DNA from: an uncultured Clostridia bacterium
GTDB taxonomy: Bacteria; Bacillota; Clostridia; TANB77; RGIG9151
Direction of reading: 5' to 3'
NCBI GenBank assembly: GCA_934500865.1
Contig: CAKSUD010000042.1
Location: 1-14,444, forward strand
Length of the DNA stretch: 14,444 nt
The stretch's first letter is position 1; every line of letters starts with the position of its first letter. The notes under the pieces are model-generated. The model searched no databases. It had not been told where the DNA came from and saw nothing but the letters and a program-made list of their open reading frames with translations. Below, piece by piece: positions 6,839 through 12,313 of this stretch. Both the position numbers and the translations under genes were made by a program.

Positions 6839-7279
6839 ATGTTGATGCCTAAAAGAGTAAAATATAGAAAAATGCAAAGAGGTAGAATGAAAGGTGTAGC
6901 TACACGTGGTAACGTTGTAAGTGACGGTGAATATGGTCTACAAGCAACAGAACCAGCTTGGATTACAGCTAACCAAATCGAAGCTGCCAGAATTGCTATG
7001 ACACGTTACATTAAACGTGGTGGCCAAGTTTGGATAAAAATCTTCCCTGATAAATCAGTATCTAAGAAACCTGCTGAAACTCGTATGGGTAGTGGTAAAG
7101 GTTCTCCAGAATACTGGGTTGCTGTTGTTAAGCCAGGAAGAGTACTTTTTGAAATTGCCGGAGTTAGCGAAGAATTAGCAAGAGAAGCTATGAGACTAGC
7201 TAGTCACAAACTTCCTATTGCTACAAAATTCGTAGCTCGTGAAAAAAACATAGGTGGTGAAGAGAATGAAGCCGAATAA
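6839..7279 (+). CDS. rplP: 50S ribosomal protein L16
   Basis: L16 contacts the A-site tRNA elbow and is needed for late 50S assembly. It begins MLMPKRVKYRKMQRGRMKG, the family N-terminus, preceded by GAGGGGGGCG inside the end of rpsC. Other motifs are EPAWITANQIEAARIAMTR, WIKIFPDKSVSKKPAETRMG and SGKGSPEYWVAVVKPGR. The product is 146 residues, normal, with an acidic end (GGEENEAE). Its 3' end overlaps rpmC by 14 nt, so L29 translation is probably coupled to L16. Confidence 0.98.
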   Translation: MLMPKRVKYRKMQRGRMKGVATRGNVVSDGEYGLQATEPAWITANQIEAARIAMTRYIKRGGQVWIKIFPDKSVSKKPAETRMGSGKGSPEYWVAVVKPGRVLFEIAGVSEELAREAMRLASHKLPIATKFVAREKNIGGEENEAE

Positions 7280-7466
7280 AATTAGAGAAATGTCAGATGT
7301 TGAACTTAATAATGAATTATCAAATTTGAAAGCTGAGCTTTTCAAATTAAGATTCCAAAGTGCAACAAACCAATTAGACAATCCATTACAAATAAAAGCA
7401 GTTAGAAAAGACATTGCTAGAATAAAGACCGTTCTTAAAGAAAAGGAAATCTCTTCAGCGAAGTAG
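7266..7466 (+). CDS. rpmC: 50S ribosomal protein L29
   Basis: L29 lies by the exit tunnel next to L23 and takes part in factor binding. The 66-residue product is a helical hairpin with the usual MSDVELNNELSNLKAELFKLRFQ first helix and DNPLQIKAVRKDIARIKTVL second helix. The ATG at 7266 is preferred because AGGTGG (7252-7257) is 8 nt upstream; in-frame GTGs at 7254 and 7257 lie in the Shine-Dalgarno itself. It overlaps rplP by 14 nt. The last codons and the TAG stop (7464-7466) lie inside the left arm of a repeat-element hairpin (7442-7501), so the C-terminal SSAK may derive from that element. Confidence 0.97.
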   Translation: MKPNKIREMSDVELNNELSNLKAELFKLRFQSATNQLDNPLQIKAVRKDIARIKTVLKEKEISSAK

Positions 7467-7538
7467 AGCCGAAGGCGATGACTGAGCTTAGAGATTCCTT
7501 TGATAAATGCGAGCGGTTTGGCGAGCGTTTATCCTTAC
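7442..7538 (+). repeat. Intergenic hairpin element, family 1, copy A
   Basis: Two adjacent hairpins. The first has an outer helix pairing AAAGGAaATCTC (7442-7453, inside rpmC) with GAGATTCCTTT (7491-7501), one bulged A. Inside are AGC (7457-7459) with GCT (7486-7488), a GA/GA internal loop (7460-7461, 7484-7485), AGT (7462-7464) with ACT (7481-7483), and a tip GCC-GAA-GGC (7468-7476) flanked by another GA pair. The second hairpin pairs GATAAATGC (7502-7510) with GCGTTTATC (7525-7533), with GA/GA (7511-7512, 7523-7524) and a GC/GC inner stem. A related copy lies after rplF (10782-10878). Confidence 0.8.
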
Positions 7539-7589
7539 CTTAAAATACTTAAGGTAAGAACCGTTCTGTGAGACTAAGTCGAACAGAAC
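7535..7589 (+). repeat. Two further hairpins in the rpmC-rpsQ gap
   Basis: TTACCTTAA (7535-7543) pairs perfectly with TTAAGGTAA (7549-7557) around AATAC. GTTCTGT (7563-7569) pairs with ACAGAAC (7583-7589); inside it is GA/GA (7570-7571, 7581-7582) and then GAC-TAA-GTC. The second has the same helix, GA/GA, short helix, loop design as the neighbouring elements. Confidence 0.7.
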
Positions 7590-7602
7590 AATAGGCAGAT
7601 AT

Positions 7603-7645
7603 TGAGCTTAGAGATTCCTTTGATAAATGCGAGCGTTTATCCTTA
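7603..7645 (+). repeat. Intergenic hairpin element, family 1, shortened copy B
   Basis: The 33 bases 7603-7635 are identical to 7483-7515 of copy A. The following TTTATCCTTA matches copy A after a 12-nt deletion, which has removed one of two GCGAGCG repeats. The remaining palindrome (7622-7641) still folds: GATAAATG with CGTTTATC (one T-G) around CGAG. The left half of the element is missing. Confidence 0.75.
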
Positions 7646-7695
7646 GGGTTAGAACAATAAATTAGCGATGATAATTTTCGAAAGGAGGATTTATA

Positions 7696-7956
7696 ATGGA
7701 AGAAACAAGAGGAAGAAGAAAAGTAAGAACTGGAAAAGTTATTAGTAATAAGATGGATAAGACTATCGTTGTTACTATTTCTGAAAACAAAAAACATCCT
7801 TTATATAACAAAGTTATGAAGTCTACTTACAGATTAAAGGCTCATGACGAAGAAAATGCTTGTGGAATAGGAGATACTGTAAAAGTAGCTGAAACAAGAC
7901 CACTTAGCAAAGATAAGAGATGGAGATTAGTAGAAATAGTTGAAAAAGCTAAGTAG
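7696..7956 (+). CDS. rpsQ: 30S ribosomal protein S17
   Basis: S17 is a primary 16S rRNA-binding protein with an OB-like beta-barrel. The product is 86 residues, normal. It has RGRRKVRTGKVISNKMDKTI, the KHPLYNKVMKSTYRLKAHDE block and the GIGDTVKVAETRPLSKDKRW motif near the end. AAAGGAGGA lies upstream of the ATG. Unusually for this tightly packed cluster, it is separated from rpmC by 229 nt of hairpin repeats, so translation is unlikely to be coupled to L29. The stop is TAG within a small hairpin. Confidence 0.97.
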   Translation: MEETRGRRKVRTGKVISNKMDKTIVVTISENKKHPLYNKVMKSTYRLKAHDEENACGIGDTVKVAETRPLSKDKRWRLVEIVEKAK

Positions 7957-7965
7957 TTTGCTACT
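7952..7965 (+). promoter_or_regulatory. Small hairpin containing the rpsQ stop codon
   Basis: AGTAG (7952-7956) pairs with CTACT (7961-7965) around TTTG. The TAG stop is in the left arm. Short, and could be chance. Confidence 0.3.
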
Positions 7966-8015
7966 AATTAATAATATAAACTTAATATAAAACTCGATTA
8001 AAAGGAGTGAAAATA

Positions 8016-8384
8016 ATGATACAAGTACAATCTAGACTAACTGTTGCAGATAATACTGGTGCTAAGGAAGTTATGTGTATTAAGGTTCTTGGCGGTTCTG
8101 GTAGAAAATTTGCTAACATTGGTGATGTAATAGTTGTTTCTGTAAAAACTGCAACACCAGGCGGAGTTGTTAAAAAAGGCGACGTTGCTAAGGCTGTTAT
8201 AGTTCGTTCTACAAAGGGAATCAAGAGAAACGACGGAACATCAATTAAATTTGATGAAAACGCTGCTGTTCTTATTAAGGATGACAACACACCAAAGGGA
8301 ACACGTATCTTTGGACCTGTTGCTCGTGAATTAAGAGAAAAAGATTTTATGAAGATTATATCATTAGCACCTGAAGTATTATAG
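8016..8384 (+). CDS. rplN: 50S ribosomal protein L14
   Basis: L14 is at the subunit interface and forms bridges with 16S rRNA; RsfS-type silencing factors bind it. From the ATG at 8016 the product is 122 residues, the family length, starting MIQVQSRLTVADNTGAKEVM. An in-frame GTG at 8007 lies in the Shine-Dalgarno (AAGGAG, 8002-8007) and is rejected. Motifs: KVLGGSGRKFANIGDVIVVSVK and RSTKGIKRNDGT, ending VARELREKDFMKIISLAPEVL. The stop is TAG, within a possible small hairpin. Confidence 0.98.
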   Translation: MIQVQSRLTVADNTGAKEVMCIKVLGGSGRKFANIGDVIVVSVKTATPGGVVKKGDVAKAVIVRSTKGIKRNDGTSIKFDENAAVLIKDDNTPKGTRIFGPVARELREKDFMKIISLAPEVL

Positions 8385-8398
8385 GCATTAATTGCTTA
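8382..8398 (+). promoter_or_regulatory. Small hairpin at the rplN stop codon
   Basis: TAGGCA (8382-8387) pairs with TGCTTA (8393-8398), 6 bp with one G-U, around TTAAT. The TAG stop forms the base of the left arm. Short, so weak evidence. Confidence 0.3.
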
Positions 8399-8450
8399 GT
8401 GAAGCTAAAATAAGGTTGAATGATGTATATATAATAAAGGGGTGAAAACA

Positions 8451-8768
8451 GTGAACATTAAAAAAGGCGATACAGTTCAGATTATATCTGGAGAAGATAA
8501 AGGTAAAAAAGGTAAAGTTCTTCAAGCTATCCCAACTGAAAATAAGATTTTAGTTGAAGGAGTTAATGTAAGAACAAAACATACAAAGCCAAGAAAAGCC
8601 GGTGAAACAGGTGGTATTGTTAAACAATCAGTTGCAATCCCAGCTTCAAAGGCAATGGTAGTTTGCAAGAAATGTAATACTGTTACAAGAGTTGCTCACA
8701 CAACTTTAAGTGATGGTACTAAAGTAAGAACTTGCAAAAAATGTAATGAATCATTAGATGTTAAGTAA
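8451..8768 (+). CDS. rplX: 50S ribosomal protein L24 (zinc-ribbon form)
   Basis: L24 initiates 50S assembly and sits at the tunnel exit. The KOW motif is at the N-terminus (KKGDTVQIISGEDKGKKGKVL), followed by VEGVNVRTKHTKP. From the GTG at 8451 the product is 105 residues, normal; AAAGGGG (about 8436-8442) gives 8-nt spacing, while an in-frame GTG at 8442 overlaps that Shine-Dalgarno. The C-terminus has two CXXC pairs (Cys72/75 and Cys95/98), the zinc-binding C+ type common in Bacillota. rplE follows after 14 nt. Confidence 0.97.
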   Translation: MNIKKGDTVQIISGEDKGKKGKVLQAIPTENKILVEGVNVRTKHTKPRKAGETGGIVKQSVAIPASKAMVVCKKCNTVTRVAHTTLSDGTKVRTCKKCNESLDVK

Positions 8769-8782
8769 AGGAGGGAATCTAA

Positions 8783-9322
8783 ATGGAAAGATTACAAGAA
8801 AAATATAATAAAGAAATAGCTCCTGCTATGAAAGCTAAGTTCAATTATAGTTCTGCAATGCAGATTCCTAAGCTTGAAAAAATAGTACTTAACATGGGTG
8901 TTGGAGAAGTTAGAGAAAACGCTAAAGCATTAGAAAGTGCTATCAAAGACATGGAAATGATTACAGGACAAAAAGCTATCGTAACAAAGGCTAAAAAAGC
9001 TATTGCTACATTCAAAATCAGACAAGGAATGAACATTGGATGCAAAGTTACTCTAAGAGGAGAAAAGATGTATACATTCTTAGACAAACTTATCAGTGTT
9101 GCATTACCACGTGTTAGAGACTTTAGAGGAATTAATCCTAATTCATTTGATGGAAGAGGAAATTATTCAATGGGAGTTAAGGAACAATTAATTTTCCCTG
9201 AAATTGAATATGATAAAGTTGATAAAATCAGAGGAATGGACATTATATTTGTAACAACAGCTAATACAGACGTTGAAGCAAAAGAATTACTTTCAATGTT
9301 CGGTATGCCATTTGCTGGTTAA
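8783..9322 (+). CDS. rplE: 50S ribosomal protein L5
   Basis: L5 binds 5S rRNA in the central protuberance. The product is 179 residues, exactly the usual size. Motifs: QIPKLEKIVLNMGVGE, then AVVTKA-like KAIVTKAKKAIATFKIRQG, the RGEKMYTFLDKL segment, VALPRVRDFRGINPNSFDGRGN and YDKVDKIRGMDIIFVTTA near the end. GGAGGGA precedes the ATG. A 29-nt gap with AGGAGGA leads to rpsN. Confidence 0.98.
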   Translation: MERLQEKYNKEIAPAMKAKFNYSSAMQIPKLEKIVLNMGVGEVRENAKALESAIKDMEMITGQKAIVTKAKKAIATFKIRQGMNIGCKVTLRGEKMYTFLDKLISVALPRVRDFRGINPNSFDGRGNYSMGVKEQLIFPEIEYDKVDKIRGMDIIFVTTANTDVEAKELLSMFGMPFAG

Positions 9323-9351
9323 AAAATCTTTGGAATAGGAGGAAAAATAGC

Positions 9352-9537
9352 ATGGCAAAGAAATCTATGATTGCTAAGCAAAAGAGAACTCAAAAGTTTT
9401 CTACCAGAGAATATAATAGATGTAAAATTTGTGGAAGACCACATGCATATATTAGAAAATTTGGAATTTGCCGTCTATGCTTTAGAGTATTAGCTCACAA
9501 GGGAGAAATTCCTGGAGTTAAGAAAGCTAGCTGGTAG
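9352..9537 (+). CDS. rpsN: 30S ribosomal protein S14, type Z (zinc-binding)
   Basis: S14 is in the 30S head near the decoding region and assembles late. This is the short zinc form: 61 residues with Cys24-X2-Cys27 and Cys40-X2-Cys43 in RCKICGRPHAYIRKFGICRLCFR-type sequence. The end, GVKKASW, is standard for the family. AGGAGGA precedes the ATG. The stop is TAG (9535-9537), and a 279-nt gap made largely of two tandem hairpin repeats begins one or two bases later. Confidence 0.98.
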   Translation: MAKKSMIAKQKRTQKFSTREYNRCKICGRPHAYIRKFGICRLCFRVLAHKGEIPGVKKASW

Positions 9538-9538
9538 G

Positions 9539-9647
9539 GAGACGTAACACTACGAACGCAGTGAGTAGCTTGTACGTCCCCCGTAAGGAAACTCTAAATG
9601 CGAAGCATTTAGCAAGTTTCTACTACGCAGTCAAAGTAGTACTTACT
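9539..9647 (+). repeat. Tandem intergenic element, family 2, copy 1 (109 nt)
   Basis: Hairpin part: GACGTAaCA (9541-9549) with TGTACGTC (9571-9578, one bulged A), CTAC (9550-9553) with GTAG (9565-9568), GA/GA (9554-9555, 9563-9564), then AC-GCA-GT. Three-way junction part: GTAAG (9583-9587) with CTTAC (9642-9646) encloses two arms with no unpaired junction bases. Arm 1 is GAAACT with AGTTTC (9588-9593, 9615-9620), a CA bulge, and CTAAATGC-GAA-GCATTTAG (9594-9612). Arm 2 is TACTAC with GTAGTA (9621-9626, 9636-9641). The loop sequence contains GCGAAGC. Confidence 0.85.
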
Positions 9648-9758
9648 GAGACGTAACACTACGAACGCAGTGAGTAGCTTGTACGTCCCCCGTAAGAGAA
9701 CTCTAAAGTGCGAAGCAGTTTAGCAAGTTCTTACTACGAAGTTAACGTAGTACTTACT
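9648..9758 (+). repeat. Tandem intergenic element, family 2, copy 2 (111 nt)
   Basis: Directly abuts copy 1. The first 49 bases are identical to it. It then differs in ways that keep the fold: GAAACT/AGTTTC becomes AGAACT (9697-9702) with AGTTCT (9726-9731), and one G is inserted on each side of the CTAAA-TGC/GCA-TTTAG arm (9708 and 9718). The closing helix GTAAG (9692-9696) with CTTAC (9753-9757) and the TACTAC/GTAGTA arm (9732-9737, 9747-9752) are unchanged, while the arm 2 loop differs. Confidence 0.85.
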
Positions 9759-9816
9759 AGAAACGTGTTAGTTAGAAGAAGGTAAATCTATAATCTCAAA
9801 AAAGGAGGTAAAAACG

Positions 9817-10203
9817 ATGAATTTAACAGATCCAATTGCAGATATGTTAACTCGTATCAGAAACGCAAGTTCATCTAAGCATGAAACAGTTGATGTTCCA
9901 AAGTCAAAGATGAAGAAAGCAATAGCTGATATATTAGTTGAAGAAGGATATATAAAAGGCTATACAGAGGATGAAAGAAACCTTAAGATAGCATTAAAAT
10001 ATGTTGGAAATAAACAAAAAGTTATTTCTGGATTAAAGAGAATCAGTAAACCTGGATTACGTGTTTATGCAGAATGTGAAAACTTACCTAAAGTATTAAA
10101 TGGTTTAGGAATTGTATTAGTTTCTACATCTAAGGGTATAATGACAGATAAAAAGGCACGTGAAGCAGGAGTTGGCGGAGAAGTATTAGCTTATATTTGG
10201 TAA
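9817..10203 (+). CDS. rpsH: 30S ribosomal protein S8
   Basis: S8 is a primary 16S rRNA binder of the central domain and, in E. coli, the translational repressor of the spc operon. The product is 128 residues, slightly under the usual ~132. It starts MNLTDPIADMLTRIRNAS, the standard N-terminus. The C-terminal RNA-binding part has KRISKPGLRVYA, LPKVLNGLGIVLVSTSKGIMTD and REAGVGGEVLAYIW. AAAGGAGGT lies at 9801-9809. The preceding gap is filled with repeats, so coupling to rpsN is unlikely. Confidence 0.98.
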   Translation: MNLTDPIADMLTRIRNASSSKHETVDVPKSKMKKAIADILVEEGYIKGYTEDERNLKIALKYVGNKQKVISGLKRISKPGLRVYAECENLPKVLNGLGIVLVSTSKGIMTDKKAREAGVGGEVLAYIW

Positions 10204-10242
10204 TTCCGCATCAACAGTTATATATTATAAGGGGTGAAAAAG

Positions 10243-10788
10243 ATGTCAAGAATAGGAAAAGAACCTATAACAATTCCTGCAGGGGTTGAAGTTAAAGTTG
10301 CTGATGGTAACGTTGTAACTGTAAAAGGTAGCAAGGGAACATTAGAAAAGAAAATGCATGCTAACATGACAATTTCTGTAGAAGGTAATGAAGTAAAAGT
10401 TTCTAGACCTAATGATGATAAAGAAAACAGAGCACTTCACGGATTAACAAGAGCGTTAATCGCAAACATGGTAAAGGGTGTTTCTGAAGGTTTTGAAAAG
10501 AGCTTAGAAATTAACGGTGTAGGTTACCGTGCACAAAAAACAGGAAATAAGCTTGTTATGAACTTAGGATATTCTCACACAGTAGAAATGGTAGAACCAG
10601 AAGGAATAACAATTGACGTTCCAACACAAAACAGTATAATTGTAAAGGGTATCGACAATGAGAAAGTAGGAGCTGTAGCTGCTGAAATCAGAACAAAGAG
10701 ATTACCTGAACCTTATAAGGGAAAAGGAATCAAGTATACAACTGAAACAATTAGACGTAAAGAAGGAAAGACAGGCGCTAAAAAGTAG
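10243..10788 (+). CDS. rplF: 50S ribosomal protein L6
   Basis: L6 lies near the GTPase-associated centre and supports late 50S assembly. From the ATG at 10243 the product is 181 residues, close to the usual 178-180, starting MSRIGKEPITIPAGVEV. An in-frame GTG at 10234 lies within the Shine-Dalgarno (AAGGGGTG) and is rejected. Motifs: NDDKENRALHGLTRALIANMV, GVSEGFEKSLEINGVGYRA and the C-terminal LPEPYKGKGIKYTTETIRRKEGKTG. The stop is TAG (10786-10788), and the last codons pair with downstream repeat sequence. Confidence 0.98.
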   Translation: MSRIGKEPITIPAGVEVKVADGNVVTVKGSKGTLEKKMHANMTISVEGNEVKVSRPNDDKENRALHGLTRALIANMVKGVSEGFEKSLEINGVGYRAQKTGNKLVMNLGYSHTVEMVEPEGITIDVPTQNSIIVKGIDNEKVGAVAAEIRTKRLPEPYKGKGIKYTTETIRRKEGKTGAKK

Positions 10789-10878
10789 TTGCTTAGCGAA
10801 CGCGAGCCGTAAGGCGATGCGTGAGCTTGGCAAATACTTTGATAAATGCGAGCGGTTTTTGCGAGCGTTTATCCTTAC
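10782..10878 (+). repeat. Intergenic hairpin element, family 1, copy C
   Basis: The same two-hairpin plan as copy A. The outer helix is AAAGTA (10782-10787, end of rplF with its stop) with TACTTT (10835-10840), and TTGC (10789-10792) with GCAA (10830-10833). Inside are AGC (10795-10797) with GCT (10825-10827), GA/GA, ACGC (10800-10803) with GCGT (10819-10822), then GA, GCC-GTAA-GGC (10806-10815), GAT. The second hairpin pairs GATAAATGC (10841-10849) with GCGTTTATC (10865-10873), with GA/GA inside. The sequence ends TTTATCCTTAC as in copy A. Confidence 0.8.
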
Positions 10879-10930
10879 TTATTACGAAATAAAATGGGCC
10901 GTTACTCATTAAAAAAGGAGTGAAAATAAA

Positions 10931-11299
10931 ATGGTATCTAAACCAAATAGCAAAGAGCAAAGACAAATTCGTCATATGCGTGTAAGAAATAAGATTTCAG
11001 GAACAGCTGAAAGACCAAGACTTAGCGTATATAGAAGCTTAAATAATATTTATGCACAAGTTATTGATGACGTTGCACAAAACACAATCGTTTCTGCATC
11101 TACATTAGATCCTGAATTAAAGGGTAAACTAAATGGTACAGGAAACAAAGAAGCAGCAAAAGCTGTTGGTGAATTAGTTGCAAAACGTGCAATGGAAAAG
11201 GGAATCAAGGAAGTTGTTTTTGATAGAGGCGGATGCATCTATCACGGAAGAGTAAAAGAACTTGCTGAAGCAGCTAGAGAAGCTGGACTTAAATTCTAA
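10931..11299 (+). CDS. rplR: 50S ribosomal protein L18
   Basis: L18 binds 5S rRNA together with L5. The product is 122 residues, normal. Motifs: RHMRVRNKISGTAERPRLSVYRS, NNIYAQVIDD, then GELVAKRAMEKGIKEVVFDRGG, YHGRVKELAEAAREAGLKF. AAGGAGTG lies before the ATG. It is separated from rplF by 142 nt of repeat-bearing sequence, then followed by rpsE after 23 nt. Confidence 0.98.
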   Translation: MVSKPNSKEQRQIRHMRVRNKISGTAERPRLSVYRSLNNIYAQVIDDVAQNTIVSASTLDPELKGKLNGTGNKEAAKAVGELVAKRAMEKGIKEVVFDRGGCIYHGRVKELAEAAREAGLKF

Positions 11300-11322
11300 T
11301 ATAAAGAGGTGAAAATAAAATT

Positions 11323-11832
11323 ATGGAACATAAAGCAGAACGCAATAATGAACAAAATGGCGTTGAATTAAAGGAAAAAGTAGTTGCTATCAACAGAGTA
11401 GCTAAAGTTGTTAAAGGTGGTAGAAACTTTAGATTTAGTGCACTTGTAGTTGTTGGTGATGAAAACGGACATGTAGGTGCTGGAAACGGAAAATCTACTG
11501 AAGTTCCTGACGCTATCAAGAAGGCTATTGAAGATGCTAAGAAAAACATGATAGAAGTTCCTATAGTAAACACAACAATTCCTCACGAAATCATTGGGGA
11601 AGCAGGAGCAGGTAGAGTATTATTAAAACCAGCTAGCGAAGGTACTGGAGTTATTGCCGGAGGTGCAGTAAGACCTATCCTTGAATTAGCAGGAATTAAA
11701 GATATCAGAACAAAATGTTTAAGATCTAACAATCCTGGAAATGTTGTTAATGCTACAATGAATGCATTAAAATCTCTAAAAACTGCTGAAGAAGTAGCAG
11801 CTTTAAGAGGAAAAAAAGTTGAAGAACTTTAA
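11323..11832 (+). CDS. rpsE: 30S ribosomal protein S5
   Basis: S5 lies at the mRNA entry side and influences decoding accuracy. The product is 169 residues, normal. The N-terminal double-stranded-RNA-binding-like domain is at about residues 14-80 (ELKEKVVAINRVAKVVKGGRN-type start, RFSALVVVGDENGHVGAGNGKSTEVPDAI). The C-terminal domain has IIGEAGAGRVLLKPASEGTG, AGGAVRPILELAGI and SNNPGNVVNAT. The GAGGTG Shine-Dalgarno is 11 nt upstream of the ATG. Only 34 nt follow before rplO, with no rpmD between. Confidence 0.98.
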   Translation: MEHKAERNNEQNGVELKEKVVAINRVAKVVKGGRNFRFSALVVVGDENGHVGAGNGKSTEVPDAIKKAIEDAKKNMIEVPIVNTTIPHEIIGEAGAGRVLLKPASEGTGVIAGGAVRPILELAGIKDIRTKCLRSNNPGNVVNATMNALKSLKTAEEVAALRGKKVEEL

Positions 11833-11866
11833 TTTTTATAAACATTAATAAATGGAGGTGCAAAAA

Positions 11867-12313
11867 ATGGAATTAAACGAATTAGTACCTGCTCCAGGTT
11901 CTCGTACAAAGCCTTATAGAAAAGGTAGAGGTATCGGATCTGGAAATGGAAAAACAGCTGGTAAAGGACATAAAGGACAAAACGCTCGTTCAGGCGGTGG
12001 AGTTAGACCTGGATTTGAAGGAGGCCAAATGCCTTTATATAGAAGACTTCCTAAGAGAGGTTTCAAGAACGTTACAGCAATCAAATATAGTGAAATTAAC
12101 GTTTCTACATTAAATAAATTTGAAGATGGAGCAGAAGTTACACCTGAATTGTTAAAAGCTAGTGGTTTAATCAAGAAGCTAGAAGACGGAGTATCTGTAA
12201 TGGGTAATGGCGAATTAACAAAGAAATTAACTGTTAACGCACACAGATTCACAAAGACAGCTAAAGAAAAGATTGAAGCCGCTGGTGGAAAGGCAATAGT
12301 AATTAATGCATAG
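11867..12313 (+). CDS. rplO: 50S ribosomal protein L15
   Basis: L15 is a late 50S assembly protein with a long basic N-terminal extension into the rRNA. From the ATG at 11867 the product is 148 residues, the usual size, starting MELNELVPAPGSRTKPYRKG. An in-frame ATG at 11852 precedes the Shine-Dalgarno GGAGGTG (11854-11860) and is rejected. The glycine-rich RGIGSGNGKTAGKGHKGQ, ARSGGGVRPGFEGGQMPLYRR and LPKRGF motifs are clear. The TAG stop is in the loop of an 8-bp hairpin. secY follows after 27 nt. Confidence 0.98.
   Translation: MELNELVPAPGSRTKPYRKGRGIGSGNGKTAGKGHKGQNARSGGGVRPGFEGGQMPLYRRLPKRGFKNVTAIKYSEINVSTLNKFEDGAEVTPELLKASGLIKKLEDGVSVMGNGELTKKLTVNAHRFTKTAKEKIEAAGGKAIVINA

Noticed and set aside
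7464..7481. TAG readthrough of rpmC into the gap
   Set aside because: Reading on from the TAG meets a TGA within a few codons. The gap holds structure rather than coding sequence.
7457..7488. Kink-turn in the family 1 elements
   Set aside because: Tandem GA pairs are present, but the opposite-strand bulge is 0-2 nt rather than the 3 nt on the correct strand, so the consensus does not fit.
8430..8435. Internal promoter before rplX (TATAAT)
   Set aside because: There is no -35 box at proper spacing; the nearest TTGAAT is only 8 nt upstream.
9539..9758. CRISPR array or ordinary direct repeats
   Set aside because: There are only two units, abutting with no spacers, and each unit is itself a complex fold. 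This does not resemble a CRISPR.
9789..9794. Internal promoter before rpsH (perfect TATAAT)
   Set aside because: No acceptable -35 box lies 16-18 nt upstream, and such boxes arise by chance in AT-rich gaps.
11833..11866. A hidden rpmD between rpsE and rplO
   Set aside because: 34 nt is too short, and it contains only the rplO Shine-Dalgarno region.
11914..12252. Opposite-strand frame of 112 codons, and similar minus-strand frames such as 183-632
   Set aside because: They lie wholly inside well-supported + strand genes, have no recognisable motifs and are antisense shadows.
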